From Pterois miles (taxonomy: Eukaryota > Chordata > Actinopteri > Perciformes > Scorpaenidae): DNA of 64,000 nt. The notes under the pieces were generated by a model. That model had not been told where the DNA came from. It saw nothing but the letters and a program-made list of their open reading frames with translations, and did no database searches. How positions within the stretch are numbered: position 1 is the stretch's first letter; the number at the start of each line of letters is the position of its first letter. Both the position numbers and the translations under genes were made by a program. The stretch covers positions 1,246,001 to 1,310,000 of the forward strand of contig CAMQGK010000416.1 in NCBI GenBank assembly GCA_947000775.1. Direction: 5' to 3'. Below, one piece after another: positions 11,331-22,510 of this stretch.

Positions 11331-11980
11331 AGGGGGAGGCACAGAGGGCTGCAGGTGCAGACTGCAGAGCAGATGTAGTGATCACTGAAAGTATGGAGAC
11401 CCTCAAAATGAAAGTCAGGTGTGGAATATCCAAAGAGGCTAAGATGATACTGTAAGTTGAGGGGAAGAGAGAAAATATAGGAGCGTATAATGGTTACACA
11501 GATTGGGTTCTGATGATTTAACCCTTCAGACTGTAGCTCAAATCAAAGCACACATTAGCTGCTTTTGTTAATCAAAAGCCCTGGACCTGGTATTGCTTGA
11601 TATTGATTTATTTTATATTGATTTGGTGCTATTGCCCACCACAGTTTCTTCAACATCCATGGAGAAAAGATGTCCTCAAATAGAAATCATGTAAATCTAG
11701 GTCTAGCTTTGTGATAAAACATTTGGGGTGTTGTTCTTTCAGTATTAAAAGCAATCTTATGATAATTGTCTGAATATTCATGTTTACAGTGCAAACGGGA
11801 TGGATAGCAGCTCATGCATGAAAACTTTTCACTGTATACATTCACCAAAAAAAAAAATCTATAGTATAATATAGTCTAAATACAATAAAAAATAAAACAA
11901 ATAATGTACACCAGCCTAAAGCACAGAGGTTTACAGTTTGCTTCGAAGTGGAACAAAGAAGAGCAGAAATTAATTATGAA
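11331..11980. other. A/T-rich noncoding DNA
   Basis: No gene or classified repeat was seen before the family A repeat begins at about 11985. Confidence 0.4.
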
Positions 11981-11984
11981 TTAA

Positions 11985-12575
11985 TAACTTAAAGCTGAGG
12001 TAGTATTTTGACAGTACATGAGACAGGTAATCTGAAACAAATCATGTGCCTCTGTGTCCTCTGGTGCTCCCAATTGCATCTGCAGTATTTCACAGACCGG
12101 AGGAAAACAACCAATCAGAGCTGATCTGGAGCCTTACCGTCTCTGAGCAGCTGTCAATCACTCACAAACTCCAATCAAACAGTCAAACTAGGCAGTGCTG
12201 ATAAGATAAGATAAGATAAGATATTCCTTTATTAGTCTCACAGTGGAGAAATTCACATGAATTTAATATGAATCATAATTCTGTTACTGTAATGACTATT
12301 TCTCTCCTCAAATGTTTTCAGAAACATCTTGTAGTTACCGTTTAGCTGTAAAATGAGAAAGTTTGTGACCTGGCAGCCATGTTGAGATCAGTTCAGGAAA
12401 TACCAAACACTGCCCACCAGCTGGAGCAAACTTTCTCATTTTACAGCTAAACACTAACTATGTTTCTGCAAACATTTGAGGAGAGAAATAGGCATTACTG
12501 TAGGAGTATTAATTCATATTTGATCTGTGCGGCCTAGTTTGACCATTTGAATGGAATTTGCCGGTGGCTGAGACT
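11985..12575 (+). mobile_element. Fold-back (long inverted repeat) element, family A
   Basis: Left arm (about 12165-12364) and right arm (about 12428-12560) are inverted copies. The inner ends read AAAATGAGAAAGTTT and AAACTTTCTCATTTT, and the outer ends read CAGTCAAACTAGGC and GCCTAGTTTGACC. The roughly 60-base loop contains GGCAGCCATGTTGAG. The part left of the arm (12005-12160) is also found at about 32340-32570. There is no coding frame, so it is non-autonomous. The left arm is interrupted by a LINE tail (12200-12256), which therefore arrived later. Confidence 0.75.
12200..12256 (-). mobile_element. Truncated LINE/SINE 3' tail inserted in fold-back arm
   Basis: An (AAGAT)n run followed by ATTCCTTTATTAGTCTCACA is the reverse complement of the tail at 42925-42976. 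It interrupts the left arm of the fold-back element, whose right arm lacks it. Only the last ~55 bases of the retroelement are present, as expected for extreme 5' truncation during target-primed reverse transcription. Confidence 0.75.
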
Positions 12576-12579
12576 TGAA

Positions 12580-12795
12580 CTTTTAAACTAACTGTCGTCA
12601 ATCTAAAGACACATTTAGCAACTGCATGGCTTATTTCTCTCATGCAATGTTTTCAGAAACACATTCCAGTGACCTATTTTTGTAATATAAGAGAAGGAAG
12701 TCATGTTGGACAGTTTGAAAGCTGGGAACAGCAGCCTATGAGTGAAAGCATTCGTCCAAGAGCTGCCTTGTGTCTGTAGTTCCAGAAGTCAATCC
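12580..12795 (+). repeat. Dispersed repeat family C, copy 1
   Basis: The segment with AACTGCATGGCTTATTTC and TTTTCAGAAACACATT matches 39150-39265 (CAGCTGCATGCCTTATTTC, TTTTCAGAAACACATT) in the same orientation. Both continue into a GAGAA...CAGTTTGAAA-type block. The class is unknown. Confidence 0.6.
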
Positions 12796-12934
12796 AAATA
12801 GAAATCAGTTAATTCCTCAATGGTGATGTCTCCACCTTCTTTCTTTATGTTTTCCCTGATATATTATTTCCCTGATTCGAAATGTGTCCAAGAACAAGAA
12901 CAGTTCAACTCACGTGCTGATCCCCTGTTCCTGC

Positions 12935-13055
12935 TGACTGCATGTTGAAGTGTCCTTGAGATAGACGCTGAACCCCAAGTTCCCTGGTCCCTTTACAGCA
13001 GCGCCCTGCTCTTGAAGATGGGTTAAATGCAGAGTTAAAACTTCATTTCATGAGA
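12935..13055 (+). mobile_element. 5'-truncated tRNA-SINE body
   Basis: The words GTTGAAGTGTCCTTGAGA, CTGAACCCCAAGTT and GATGGGTTAAATGCAGAG occur in this order. The first two correspond to the body of the SINE on the minus strand at 30225-30433, where AAGTGTCCTTGAG and ACTGAACCCCAGG are seen. The tRNA head is missing, so this copy is truncated at its 5' side. Confidence 0.65.
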
Positions 13056-14455
13056 AGCTTAAAGTAACTAAGAGTTACTTTAATAGCATGTGTAAAGGTG
13101 TGTGAACAAAAAACAGAGTGTATTGGTATTGTTTCACAGCTCCAGGGCTGTCTGCACACACCCAGTGATCACTCATTCATTCAACTGATAATCACACATG
13201 AACAGAAGAAGAGAATAGACTCAACCTCTAACAGCTTGATTAGTGAGAGTTAGAAAAAAGGTCATCCTTGTCCAGGAGTAAACTGAATTTATTGTTCTAA
13301 AGGCTGCCACGCTGCGGTGATAAGAATGACCTCAATAATAAAAAAAAAAAACAGCACAGCACAGCCAACACCATATGGAAATGATTCCATAAAAGCATAG
13401 ATGAAAGGGGAGGGGCTGGTCAACATGGTGGGTGAGGGTGGGGGTAGTGGGGGTCAGATGGAGCAAATGAAGGCCAAATAGCGGATGCAGCGGCCCAGCC
13501 CATCACTCTTCATGCCAGCAGCCTTTTATGTAGCTGTCCAGCAGCCCCTGCACGTGCCCCCTTCTCTCCTTCACCGGCCCTCTGGCTCACCGATAACGCA
13601 AAGGGCAGTGCCATGTGACGGTGTGACGGTGTGTGTGCAGTATGTGTGTGTTCCTACACATATACGATGTGCTGGTCTGTTTTGGCTCTAAAGGATTTGG
13701 TGAGATGTAATTGTGAGTGCGGTAGTAGCAGTAAGTAGGAGTAGTTGAAAGATGTACAATAGCTGTAGTGATAGTCTGTTGTGTTGATAATGGTTGGAAG
13801 TAAATACTGCATTTACTCTCCTTACTGTAACAGGCTTGTTTGTTGTGTACTAGTTTTTAAAATCAGTAATAATACTAAAACTTTTTGAACAGTAGGGAAA
13901 CTGCAGTACAATTAAGGACAACATTATTATGGGTTATGATATTATCATTAGATTTGCATTAGCATACTTTAAGAGAAGAGGTTGCATCTACATTTTTAAA
14001 TCACTGATTTAATGCACCACCCAGCTAACTTGCAAAGCAACCCTAAGTCAAACACACCCTGGGTCGAGCTGAAATGCTTATGGTTGATCCTCCAGCAGGG
14101 ACTTTTACTGTCACTGAGGTGTGTGAGACCTTTCTGCTGTTTTTGGTAATTCCTGTCAAAGCTGTGGACGGAGTAAACTGGTTATTCTGGGACAGAGAGA
14201 CTAGGTGGACTGGTTATAGAGGGACAGAGAAGGTGAGTGAAGTGGTTATAGTGGGTATGTAGTTGCAACTAAATATTGTAATTAGGGTTTATATTCGTTA
14301 ATTGCAAGTCTGTAATGGAACAGATCATTTCTAGGGATACAGGACTGCACAGACTGTAACTGCTAACCTATGATATAAGTTTCTGTTGATATACAGAGTA
14401 AACAAAATCATACATCATGTTAATTATTGAGTCTTAGTAGTGTTGTTCAGTGTAT
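13056..14455. other. Noncoding DNA with short A tract
   Basis: No gene is supported. A 12-base A tract lies at 13340-13351. The sequence just after it (13360-13400) is compact and could be a small conserved element. Confidence 0.35.
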
Positions 14456-14600
14456 TACTGACAGTATCGCCTTGTTTCCAGTATTAATGCTAAGCTATAG
14501 CTAATTGCATCCTGACTCCATGAGAGTGATAATCTTTTCATCACTTTCTTGGAAAAAAAAAATCATATTTCCCAAAATGTTGAACTATCCCTTTGAATGA
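14455..14600 (+). repeat. Dispersed repeat family E fragment
   Basis: The words TTAATGCTAAGCTATAGCTA, CCATGAGAGTGATAATC and CCCAAAATGTTGAACTAT occur in the order I know from interspersed repeats of fish genomes. There is no second copy in the window to confirm it, and the class is unknown. Confidence 0.4.
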
Positions 14601-15260
14601 AATGTTGACATACTGTATTGTATTATTGGGCTATATTGACACAGGTAGTCAAACGTATCTTAGCATAAGCCTCTTGATGAGCAGGGTCCAGTGGAGCTGC
14701 ATTCTAGCCAACACTTCCACATCTGCTTTTTATTTGCAGAATCTGTTTCAAAGTATCAGCAGTCCAGGGTTGCAACTTATTTTTATTATTTGAAAAAAAA
14801 AAAGTGCATTTGGATGCCAACTGTAACCCAACAGCAGGCCCATCTCAGTCTGGATACTAGCTGACAATCAACACCATGTCCTGACACATGTAGCTGATCT
14901 GCTGGGGATAAATTCAACACTTAAAGCAGCTTCAACAAGCAGCCCCATGACATCATTACATACAAAACAACATTATTTTTAGGAGTGAACAATATTATTA
15001 TAATGTTTAGTAACAGTTTGGAGCTGTAGTTTTATTGCCTGTCATTTTTAACTTTAAACTTTTCAAATGGAATACTGAGGATAAGGCCTTTTCTAAGGTG
15101 GATATGGGACACCTGGTGAAGATGAGACATTCAGCACTCCACTTTGTGCCAAAACAGAGACAAAGACAAACTAAAAAAGATGGAAAAGCCAAGAAATGTG
15201 AGAGACAAAGCAAGAGATAGAAACATACAGTCATAGAGACAGACACTGTAAAACAAAGAG
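14601..15260. other. Noncoding DNA, no gene seen
   Basis: Open frames on both strands overlap without recognisable protein similarity. There is a short A run near 14792-14803. Confidence 0.35.
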
Positions 15261-15264
15261 AGGA

Positions 15265-15560
15265 GGCTGAAAATGAAGAGTGCAGCAATGCTGGCGGACA
15301 TTGGCATCCCTTTAGCTGGCAAGCTATCATGCCAAGTTGTAGGATTTACCCTGGAGCCCCTGGGCTTCGCTGTGAAAAGACTCAGTGGGCTTGAGGGGCC
15401 CCGCGGCTGGCTGCAGCCGGGGTCCCATTGTCTGGGCTGCTGGAGAGGGGGAAACACTGGATGAATGGAGGGAAAACAAGAGGAAGACCAAGAGGAGGAG
15501 GAAGCAGAGGAGGAGGCCAGACGGAGAGCAGCAAGTGGTTCCAGGGATCAGAGCCAGCAT
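15265..15560. promoter_or_regulatory. G/C-richer candidate conserved element with purine-rich tail
   Basis: At 15285-15440 the sequence is repeat-free and CpG-containing (GGGGCCCCGCGGCTGGCTGC at 15396), then becomes purine-rich (15445-15540). Five overlapping open frames on both strands of similar length argue that none is coding. A conserved regulatory block is the simplest guess. Confidence 0.3.
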
Positions 15561-15599
15561 GTAGAGAAAGAGGAGTGAGCAAGATGCTGTCGTGCACTG

Positions 15600-16300
15600 A
15601 GGGCTTAGAACAGCGGATCTCAAAGTTTTGATGACTGAGTGCCAATTTTGGGAGACAGCATATGCTGAAGGGCCGCACAGGTTCAGGACATACGATGTTC
15701 ACCAAGCAGTCCCACGCAAAGTCTCCATCAGTGAACAGCTTACTACGCTTAGCAATTTCATGACATGTCATATAGCATATAGCTTGCCTGTGTTACACCA
15801 TCACTGCTTTTCACAAGATTCGTGAAGACTGACTGAAGACTGAGCGCCAAATTTACATTTTTGCAGATAAGCCAGATCACTTTATCTGTCCCCTGAGGTC
15901 CGATGAAGTAAGAGTTGATCCATTCTTCCTGAATCATCCATTAACCACACAGCTTTTTTTCTGTGGTGGCTTTTCTGTCGCACTTCCACACTAAATTGCA
16001 GAGTTGTCCATCAAAATCACTAACTTTAGCAAACAGCAATAGTGATGACAAAATGTACATCCTGGGATACTTGTGAGGTGCCACTTGTTGCCATGCAACC
16101 AGTAGCTTTCTAACCCGACAGACGTTTGTTAGGGGCTTGCAGTTTGACACAATAGCTGAGTAATGTAATAAATGTAGTGAACAGAGTATTGAAAGTGAAA
16201 TACTGAAACAGACTGCACATGGTTAAAATATAACATGTTACGTTTGGGGGCCATACAAATGTTTTGAGCAGCTATGGCCTAGAGGGAAACCATCAAATCA
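15600..16300. repeat. Probable degraded interspersed-repeat DNA
   Basis: Words such as GCGGATCTCAAAGTTTTG and a later TTTGGGGGCCATAC resemble the ends of hAT-type repeats in fish, but I could not define termini or a second copy. The class is uncertain. Confidence 0.25.
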
Positions 16301-16779
16301 TGCCAGATACACATTAAAGAGCAAAGCTGTTCTTGGCATCTCACCTCCATATTCATGCAATTTTATCACCCTAAATAAGAGAGACGCTACTGTTAATGCT
16401 GCTGTATATCTGCTTCTCCTAAGGACAAACTGTTATGTCTGTTGCACCATATGAATGGAACTTGCTTCAGTTGAACAGAAAACGTTCTGTGTTGGTACAT
16501 GCATTTAAAACCATTCTTTATGATCCAGAGGCAAGCCGATTATGACTTTTTATGTGACGTCATCCCAGTATATCAAGCAATGACAACGGTATTACCAAAG
16601 ACAATGTCATGAGATTTCAGTGTCCATCACATTGAAAGAAACATCATCGTATCCACGTCTCCAGTAGCAGAGCTTTTCTTGCAGCTCCCAATGTGAATGA
16701 GGAACTCCACTTAAGCTGAGTGGAAGGAGAAACACTGCTGCAAAGATGTGAGAAAAACATCAGATCTGATCTATTTATT

Positions 16780-17100
16780 CAATGTTCTGGGGCAGTGATT
16801 GTCAACTGGCAGGCCAAAGGTCTCCTACTGGCCTGCAGGATATTAATAAATTCACTACAACTACTGCGGATGCAGCCTGTTGAGCTCCCATATATTTATG
16901 TATTTATTAAATTTCAAACATTTAATTTATGACTGCATCACTCAAATGTGCCAATTAGCAGAACAAAATAAAAACAGAGTGGATGGCTGAGTTCAGCAGT
17001 CTCCAGGGCGCTGTCAATTTGGCCCCTAGGGGCCATGGCAGCCATAATTCAAAATGGCCATCATCAAGTCATAAACTCAGTTTTCTGCAACATTTTGGAA
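16780..17100. repeat. Probable degraded repeat with 14-bp perfect palindrome
   Basis: The segment contains GCAGTGATTGTCAACTGGC (16793), typical of hAT-like ends, and a perfect 14-bp palindrome GGCCCCTAGGGGCC at 17021-17034. No matching second terminus was found. Confidence 0.25.
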
Positions 17101-17424
17101 ATTTTTTGCAGAGTGTTCAAGCTGGTTAGATCAGACATGTTTCTCCCCTCCTTATTTTTTAACGGTGCTTTTTAAAAGCTTTGAACCTGAGAAAAAGCTG
17201 AAAACCAAATAAAAGGAGCATGGTAGGGTTAAACTTCACCATTTATGATAACCACTTAATACAATCTACTTTTGGGATGGCAAGATTTTCATCTTTCCAT
17301 CTGTGTATTTATCATTTCATTAGTAGTAAAATTGACAGAGATATTGATGGATAAAATTTAGGATTGCCAGTAACCTCTCTGAGAACTGTTTAGGGTAAGT
17401 GATTCAAGTTCATACGACAATGTT

Positions 17425-17465
17425 TTTTTATAATAATCCGGTGCGCCATATAGTGCGAAAAATGC
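17425..17465 (+). repeat. Short dispersed-repeat fragment
   Basis: ATAATCCGGTGCGCCATA and the following TAGTGCGAAAAATGC resemble a repeat word widespread in fish DNA. Only about 40 bases are recognisable. Confidence 0.35.
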
Positions 17466-17532
17466 ACACACAGGAGTTCCCAGAATGCTGACCAGTCAGA
17501 GCAGACTGGGCTTCGTTGGGAAGGGTCTTAAA

Positions 17533-17549
17533 GGGGGGGGGGGGGGGGG
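17533..17549. repeat. Poly(G) tract
   Basis: Seventeen consecutive G residues on the plus strand. Such runs are error-prone in sequencing and can form quadruplexes; length here may not be exact. Confidence 0.9.
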
Positions 17550-17869
17550 TCTTAGAGGTCCTGTTCTATGATCCTCTAACAGCTGATCTAATCAGTTTGA
17601 ACACACCTTGGAAATCATCAACAGTCAATGAGGCTGTTTTCTGTTACATTGTGGAATATGTAGCACCTATTTGGTGGCCATTTTGAGAAATGTTGGCCCT
17701 AGCGCTGATATCTATATCTTTTCATAACATATAAACCTACATCTGTGCCAAATTTGTTGTTTTTATTGCTAAATGCACAGTTGTTATGCAAACCGCCCCA
17801 TTATAAGATTGTTTATTGCTACATATATGTGACCACACTCAATCATACTGATTTAAATCTTATGGTCAA

Positions 17870-18020
17870 GTCCTTGTTGTGTAAGTAAACCTATGCTGGA
17901 GGTTTATTTTTAAAAGACGCTATGCATGTAATGAGCAGAAACTGACACGCCATCCCTGGCATGTCCAAAAATGATGCTAGAGGGGCACCTAGAGCGTCAT
18001 AGTCTGAAGCAAAGGGCCAG
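17870..18020 (+). repeat. Dispersed repeat family B, fragment
   Basis: AATGAGCAGAAACTGACACG and GGCATGTCCAAAAATGATGC (17930-17978) match AATGAGTGGAAACTGGCATG and GCCATGTCCAAAACTGATGC at 37419-37466. The shared ATAGTCTGAAG word follows in both. Confidence 0.65.
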
Positions 18021-18510
18021 ATTTATAGCTACTGTGTCTTACAACTTATTATTATGTATTATCAAACTGTTATGATGAATTATAGATATTAAATTTCTTC
18101 TATTTTGGTAATTTGAATTTTGACTAAACAAAGTCTAAAGAAACACAAAGTATTTACAGATAGACAACTTAATGTTTGTATGCCCATTGCTTTTCTCTTG
18201 CTCTCTGTGGAGCTCTGTGGTGCTGTATATGTTCATTTCTGAGGCAGTGTGCAATATGCTGCCTCTCCTCTGTTGTCAGCAGCCGGTGCATCAGAGCAAA
18301 ACTCGCAGGTGTGTACAGAGCAGAAGTCGACCATGAATGAGAGCTCATCCGCTGGAGCTGGGAAACCACATGGTCAAGTGGTCAACAAATGAAAATGGAA
18401 AATTGCTACCACTTGTTAGGCCCGTTCAAGTACATGCAGGCGGGAGAGGTGGGCAGGTCATGATGGATGCCCCGTGTCTCCGTGGTTGTTGATATGATCA
18501 AAAACATACC
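18021..18510. other. Noncoding DNA, no gene seen
   Basis: A 66-codon antisense frame at 18169-18369 shows no recognisable motif. No repeat was identified. Confidence 0.35.
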
Positions 18511-18512
18511 AG

Positions 18513-18548
18513 CCCCCCCCACCACCACTACCACCACCACCACCACCC
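18513..18548. repeat. (CCA)n microsatellite with C run
   Basis: A C8 run is followed by ACCACC triplets with one interruption. It produces a spurious poly-Val antisense frame. Confidence 0.9.
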
Positions 18549-18699
18549 ATTCACTACCATAATAGACAAATAGATGTGTGTACAGGTCGCCCATAGCACA
18601 TAAAATTGCCTGTGTGCAAAATTGCCTTTGGGACGAGGAATTCTGTTTATTCGTTGTATGAGTCCAATCATGTTTTTGAGTCCAAGTAGATTGTTAGTG

Positions 18700-18722
18700 T
18701 TTTTTTTTTTTTTTTTTTTTTT
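18700..18722. repeat. Poly(T) tract
   Basis: About 23 consecutive T residues. No SINE head could be identified to its right, so it is treated as simple sequence. Confidence 0.85.
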
Positions 18723-19242
18723 ATCAAAATAACAGGAATGTTAACTTGTTTTTCAGTAAAGCAACTAAATAGGGACATGAATAATGCTTTAGCACGCACT
18801 CACTGCTGCCAACAGGGCCAGCTGGAAATGAAATGCATGTAAGAGACAGAGTAGAGCACAGTGCTATCACTTGAAGTACTATTTAAGAGAGTATAGAACA
18901 TATACTGTAGCCATAGTTTAAACATGGAGTTATCAAAGTTTCAAGAAAGATGAGATTATTCATCCTTGGAATCAGATTCTGGAGGCGAGTGTGATCACAT
19001 GTTAAAAGCCTAAAGCATTAGTAAGTAGTGAACATGCTGCATCTTTATATAAGTTAAGTCTAGTAAAATGTTTGCGCATCATTTACCACATAATTTGATG
19101 CAAATACTGTGAAATGTAGGAATGCCAAAGCAAATACGCCAGAATGGCAATTTAATGAAAACAAATGTTGGATGTGGAAATGCAGATGTAATCGTGTGTT
19201 TAGAGTGCGTTGTTCTCTCTATCTCTATCTGCTTCTTGCTCA
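18723..19242. other. Noncoding DNA, no gene seen
   Basis: I see no classified repeat or exon. The interval is bounded by poly(T) and (CA)n tracts. Confidence 0.35.
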
Positions 19243-19270
19243 AACACACACACACACACACACACACACA
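19243..19270. repeat. (CA)n microsatellite
   Basis: Uninterrupted CA run of about 28 bases. Confidence 0.95.
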
Positions 19271-19604
19271 GGCTCTAAGGAGATTGTATTTGCCTAATCA
19301 TATGCATTTTCCACCTCATTTCCATGCTTTTTCAGCTGGAGGCACTCTGCAGCCATCAGAAACACAACACAGTACACAACCACACGGTGTGATATGTACT
19401 ACACACACCACATTGTGAAAATGATGGACTAGATACTTGTCGGGCTCTCTCTAGCAGCTTTAACGTAGTGAATGAAACCAACAAATTCACAAGTTAAACA
19501 TGACTTTTTATATCAGTTTTGATGAGCAAGCGTCAGACTGCTGGTAATATATGAAAATTTGTTTTCATAAATTAATGTAACAGTTTTTCACCATTATATT
19601 TTTT

Positions 19605-20130
19605 GTAGTAGCAATAATAACTGAAGTAGTACAGGTAGTAGTAGTAGTCGTAATAGTAATGGTTGTCACAGATGTAGAAGCAGTACCATACGTTATTTTC
19701 ACACTGGTAAGCAATAAATAATTATAGTTGCAGTGGTGATAGCAGCAGTAACTACAGCTAAAACATTGGCAGTAGTACTACTAGTAGTAGCAGGTTTAGT
19801 AGTTTCTATAATAATTGTATCAGTGGTGGCTGTTGTAGCAGATCAATACATTTATATGTACTAATAGTTGCAGTAGCAGTAGCATAAGCTGTAACAGTAG
19901 TAGTAGAAGTAGTAGCAGTAGTACTATTTTTTTTTCTCTAGCAGTAACAGTTTTGTAATTGTAGTTGTGGTTGGTGTAGTAGTTGTCATAGCAGTGGTAG
20001 TATTAGCTGAAGTAGTATTGTAATGGTTTTGGCTGTAGGAGCAGTAGCAGTAGATTTCATAGTAGTTGTTGTAGTTGTAACAGAAGTAGTCACAGTTATT
20101 AGTTTCACTGATGAAGTAGCAATATTAGTA
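19605..20130. repeat. Long degenerate TAG/GTA triplet tract
   Basis: For over 500 bases the sequence is dominated by GTAGTA/GCAGTAG/ATAGTAG triplets in varying phase, with point changes and short interruptions. Intact clusters lie at about 19635-19652, 19775-19793 and 19895-19925. It looks like an expanded trinucleotide microsatellite that has since decayed. Val-rich and Thr-rich open frames on both strands come from the triplet period and are not genes. Confidence 0.85.
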
Positions 20131-21300
20131 GTCATAGTTGTTGTTATCTCACAGTCCCATATTAACCTTGACAAACCCAAACCAAGCTTAGTCAGTAGCC
20201 TGGAAATGCTGATGTGCTAAAACTATGGACGAATCAGGCTGTTTGAGGACAAATGAACTAATAAGTCATGCTGAGGTGTTGCTGCCAATCACACGCTACT
20301 GTACTCAGCATTTGATCACAGCAGGATGATGCCTTTTGCCCTCCTGTCATCCAACCGATGGTCTTCCATCAATCTAGTGTTCCACCTGACCCTCAGTGGT
20401 GGTCAAAATAAATTTACTGATGATAAGTCTGTTGGTTTTGTCTTATATTTCATGTTACATTTACCACATCTTGCGCATCGTGTGCACACACTTTTTAAGA
20501 CCCCTTCCCCTGTGCACAAAGTCAGGTTCATGAAGAAACATACTGAGAATGAAATATATGAGTTTCTTATGATTTTCAAAGCTTCATTCACAATGGACTA
20601 TTCTTTACCAGCATTTCTTTGTTTTCACTTGAGAGCACTGGCTGAGGTCTAATCACTCTTCCTCTCATTTCCTTCTCATTTGCTCTGCCTATCTCTTCTC
20701 TCTGTTTTTTCACCCTCTCCAGTGAATATCTGCAATAAATAATAAAGGATTAAAAATTAATCCTGAGTAGCATCAATACTTGCTGTGAGGCATCTACATG
20801 TGTGGCTGCTCTTCTGATTAGCTCAAATATTGTGAGAAAATAAATCAGGTTGAATTTTATAAGACAACAGTATCTTATGCTGAACAAATACTTACTTATA
20901 TCATGTTCAAGCCATTTTAATAACTTTCATCAAAAAATAAGACTTTTGAAGCAGCTTAAACTGGTTTTCAGCCACGTTCTGTCCCAAAGCAGCCAAAATG
21001 AGTTGTGTTCACTTTATAGTTTAAAAAAGTCGTCTTGTAGCATTGAATCAGAATATTCTTTGAGAGTGGAGGACAAAGAAAGGAACGAGCTGCTGATGCA
21101 CTGCACCCCGGCCCTGAAAGCAAATAAAATACAGAACAATAAAGGGTCAATCTACAGAATCTTCATTCTAACCTTTATTTTTTTTTTTTTTGCAAAATGT
21201 CTTTTATTTTATCCAACTTTCACCCACTGTCAGTGATAAAAATAACAAATAAAAAAAAACCTGACGCTTAACTATACAATTCAATTAAGTTTACCAGCTA
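20131..21300. other. Noncoding DNA with chance-length frames
   Basis: Frames of 108 and 128 codons (20326-20652, 20850-21236) have no recognisable domain, and antisense frames of similar size cross them. A 13-base T run lies near 21179. Confidence 0.35.
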
Positions 21301-21342
21301 TTTAGCTAAAGGAGACTTTTATGTTCATTTTCAGGATCATAT

Positions 21343-21903
21343 TTGTGCTGGTTGGTTTCTAGTAGAACATGTTTACATGCTATGATCAAAAAGCATATTC
21401 TTTCTCTCATTCTGCCTAAATATACCTGTATTCTCTGTATGAAACGCTCCCTTTTAACGCCCGTCTCTTTAAGCCCCCTTCTAAAAAACCTGGTGTGCTC
21501 TGATTGGTCCGTTATTCCGCATCTGTGCCGTTACCGTCTTCACGCCATCAGTGCAGCTGAGGACTCAGTGTGCGTGTTGGCTATGTGGAAGTTTTGCAGC
21601 ATTTCTACTGGTGACTGTATAGTTGTGACATCAAGTCTAATGGCTGGTTTAAAGACACATTATAGTTTCACTTTCTACAATATGGGACCTTTAATATCAA
21701 GGTTATCTGACTCTGATGAATGGTACAAATGCAGGCTGAGTAGTAAACCTACATATGGGAAGGCTGTAGTGGCTTTACTGATATTAATGAATCATTTTTG
21801 GAATCCACAAACCTTTATCATTGATTTACTATTGGATGTTTTACCTGTGAACACACCCAGTGGCTGGTGTCAAGCTTATAAACCTTTTGCAAAAAATGCG
21901 TAG
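21343..21903 (+). repeat. Longest open frame, probably in interspersed repeat DNA
   Basis: This 186-codon frame is the longest in the window. Its middle contains words I associate with fish interspersed repeats (CCCGTCTCTTTAAGCCC near 21460, GTGCTCTGATTGGTCCGTTA near 21494, TATGGGACCTTTAATATC near 21682). The predicted protein has no domain or motif I recognise, and no Kozak or splice context stands out. It is most likely a chance frame in repeat DNA. A lineage-specific gene is a remote alternative. Confidence 0.4.
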
Positions 21904-22008
21904 CTAAAAAGGGGTATTCAGGTGATTACATAAGTTTCTTCCCTATTACAATGACAACTTTTATTGGGGCACATATTAAGTGACCACAATGGGGCCCTGA
22001 CACCAACA

Positions 22009-22009
<1 letters not shown>

Positions 22010-22044
<35 letters not shown>

Positions 22045-22059
22045 CATCATAATAATAAT
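22010..22059. repeat. (AAT)n microsatellite
   Basis: Near-perfect AAT triplets, interrupted by ATCATC near 22043. Confidence 0.95.
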
Positions 22060-22319
22060 TGTGTTAGATTGCTGAAGTGAAGGTCCAAACAAGAAGCCAA
22101 GAAACTTTTGAGGAGAGTCTTACTGTACTGTACTGAAAACAAAATTCATCATAAATCCATAAGCCTTCAGCAACCATTGACAATAAAAGAAAGAAAGGAA
22201 AAAAAAAATGTTGTTTTGATTGCCTTCATCATTCAGGACAACTACATGTAAAGAAAAATGATCCAACAGGTTATAAAAAATGATAGAAGTCTGAATAGCC
22301 TCTTGTCATTTCTCATTTA

Positions 22320-22510
22320 TTCCCAGCACTACCCAGCGCAGTCATGGTGAAGCGTGACCCAGAGCAGGTCAGGGCGGCCTGGTCCTTCCCAGCTCATAGG
22401 CCTCTTTAAGAGAGATATTGATGACGGTTGGGAGGAGGCTTTGCTAAATGAGCCTCAGCAATGAGCTGGAAAATGAGCAATGTTCCCTGGGTGAGCCCAG
22501 AGTGGTCGGG
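22320..22510. promoter_or_regulatory. Candidate conserved noncoding element
   Basis: A compact, repeat-free block (for example CATGGTGAAGCGTGACCCAG and GAGATATTGATGACGGTTGG) stands out from A/T-rich flanks. It includes repeated AATGAGC words (22447, 22471). No open frame is maintained across it. Regulatory function is inference. Confidence 0.35.

Noticed and set aside
15382..15771. 129-codon antisense frame
   Set aside because: Four other frames of similar length overlap on both strands, and Leu/Pro/Ser bias reflects pyrimidine-rich DNA.
17021..17034. Perfect 14-bp palindrome as an operator-like site
   Set aside because: It is a single G/C palindrome in probable repeat DNA, with no second site or nearby gene to give it meaning.
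20023..20220. Valine-rich open frame
   Set aside because: It is produced by the degenerate TAG/GTA triplet tract; the opposite strand is open for the same reason.
21343..21903. 186-codon open frame, longest in the window
   Set aside because: No recognisable domain. It contains words typical of interspersed repeats and has no visible splice or start context.
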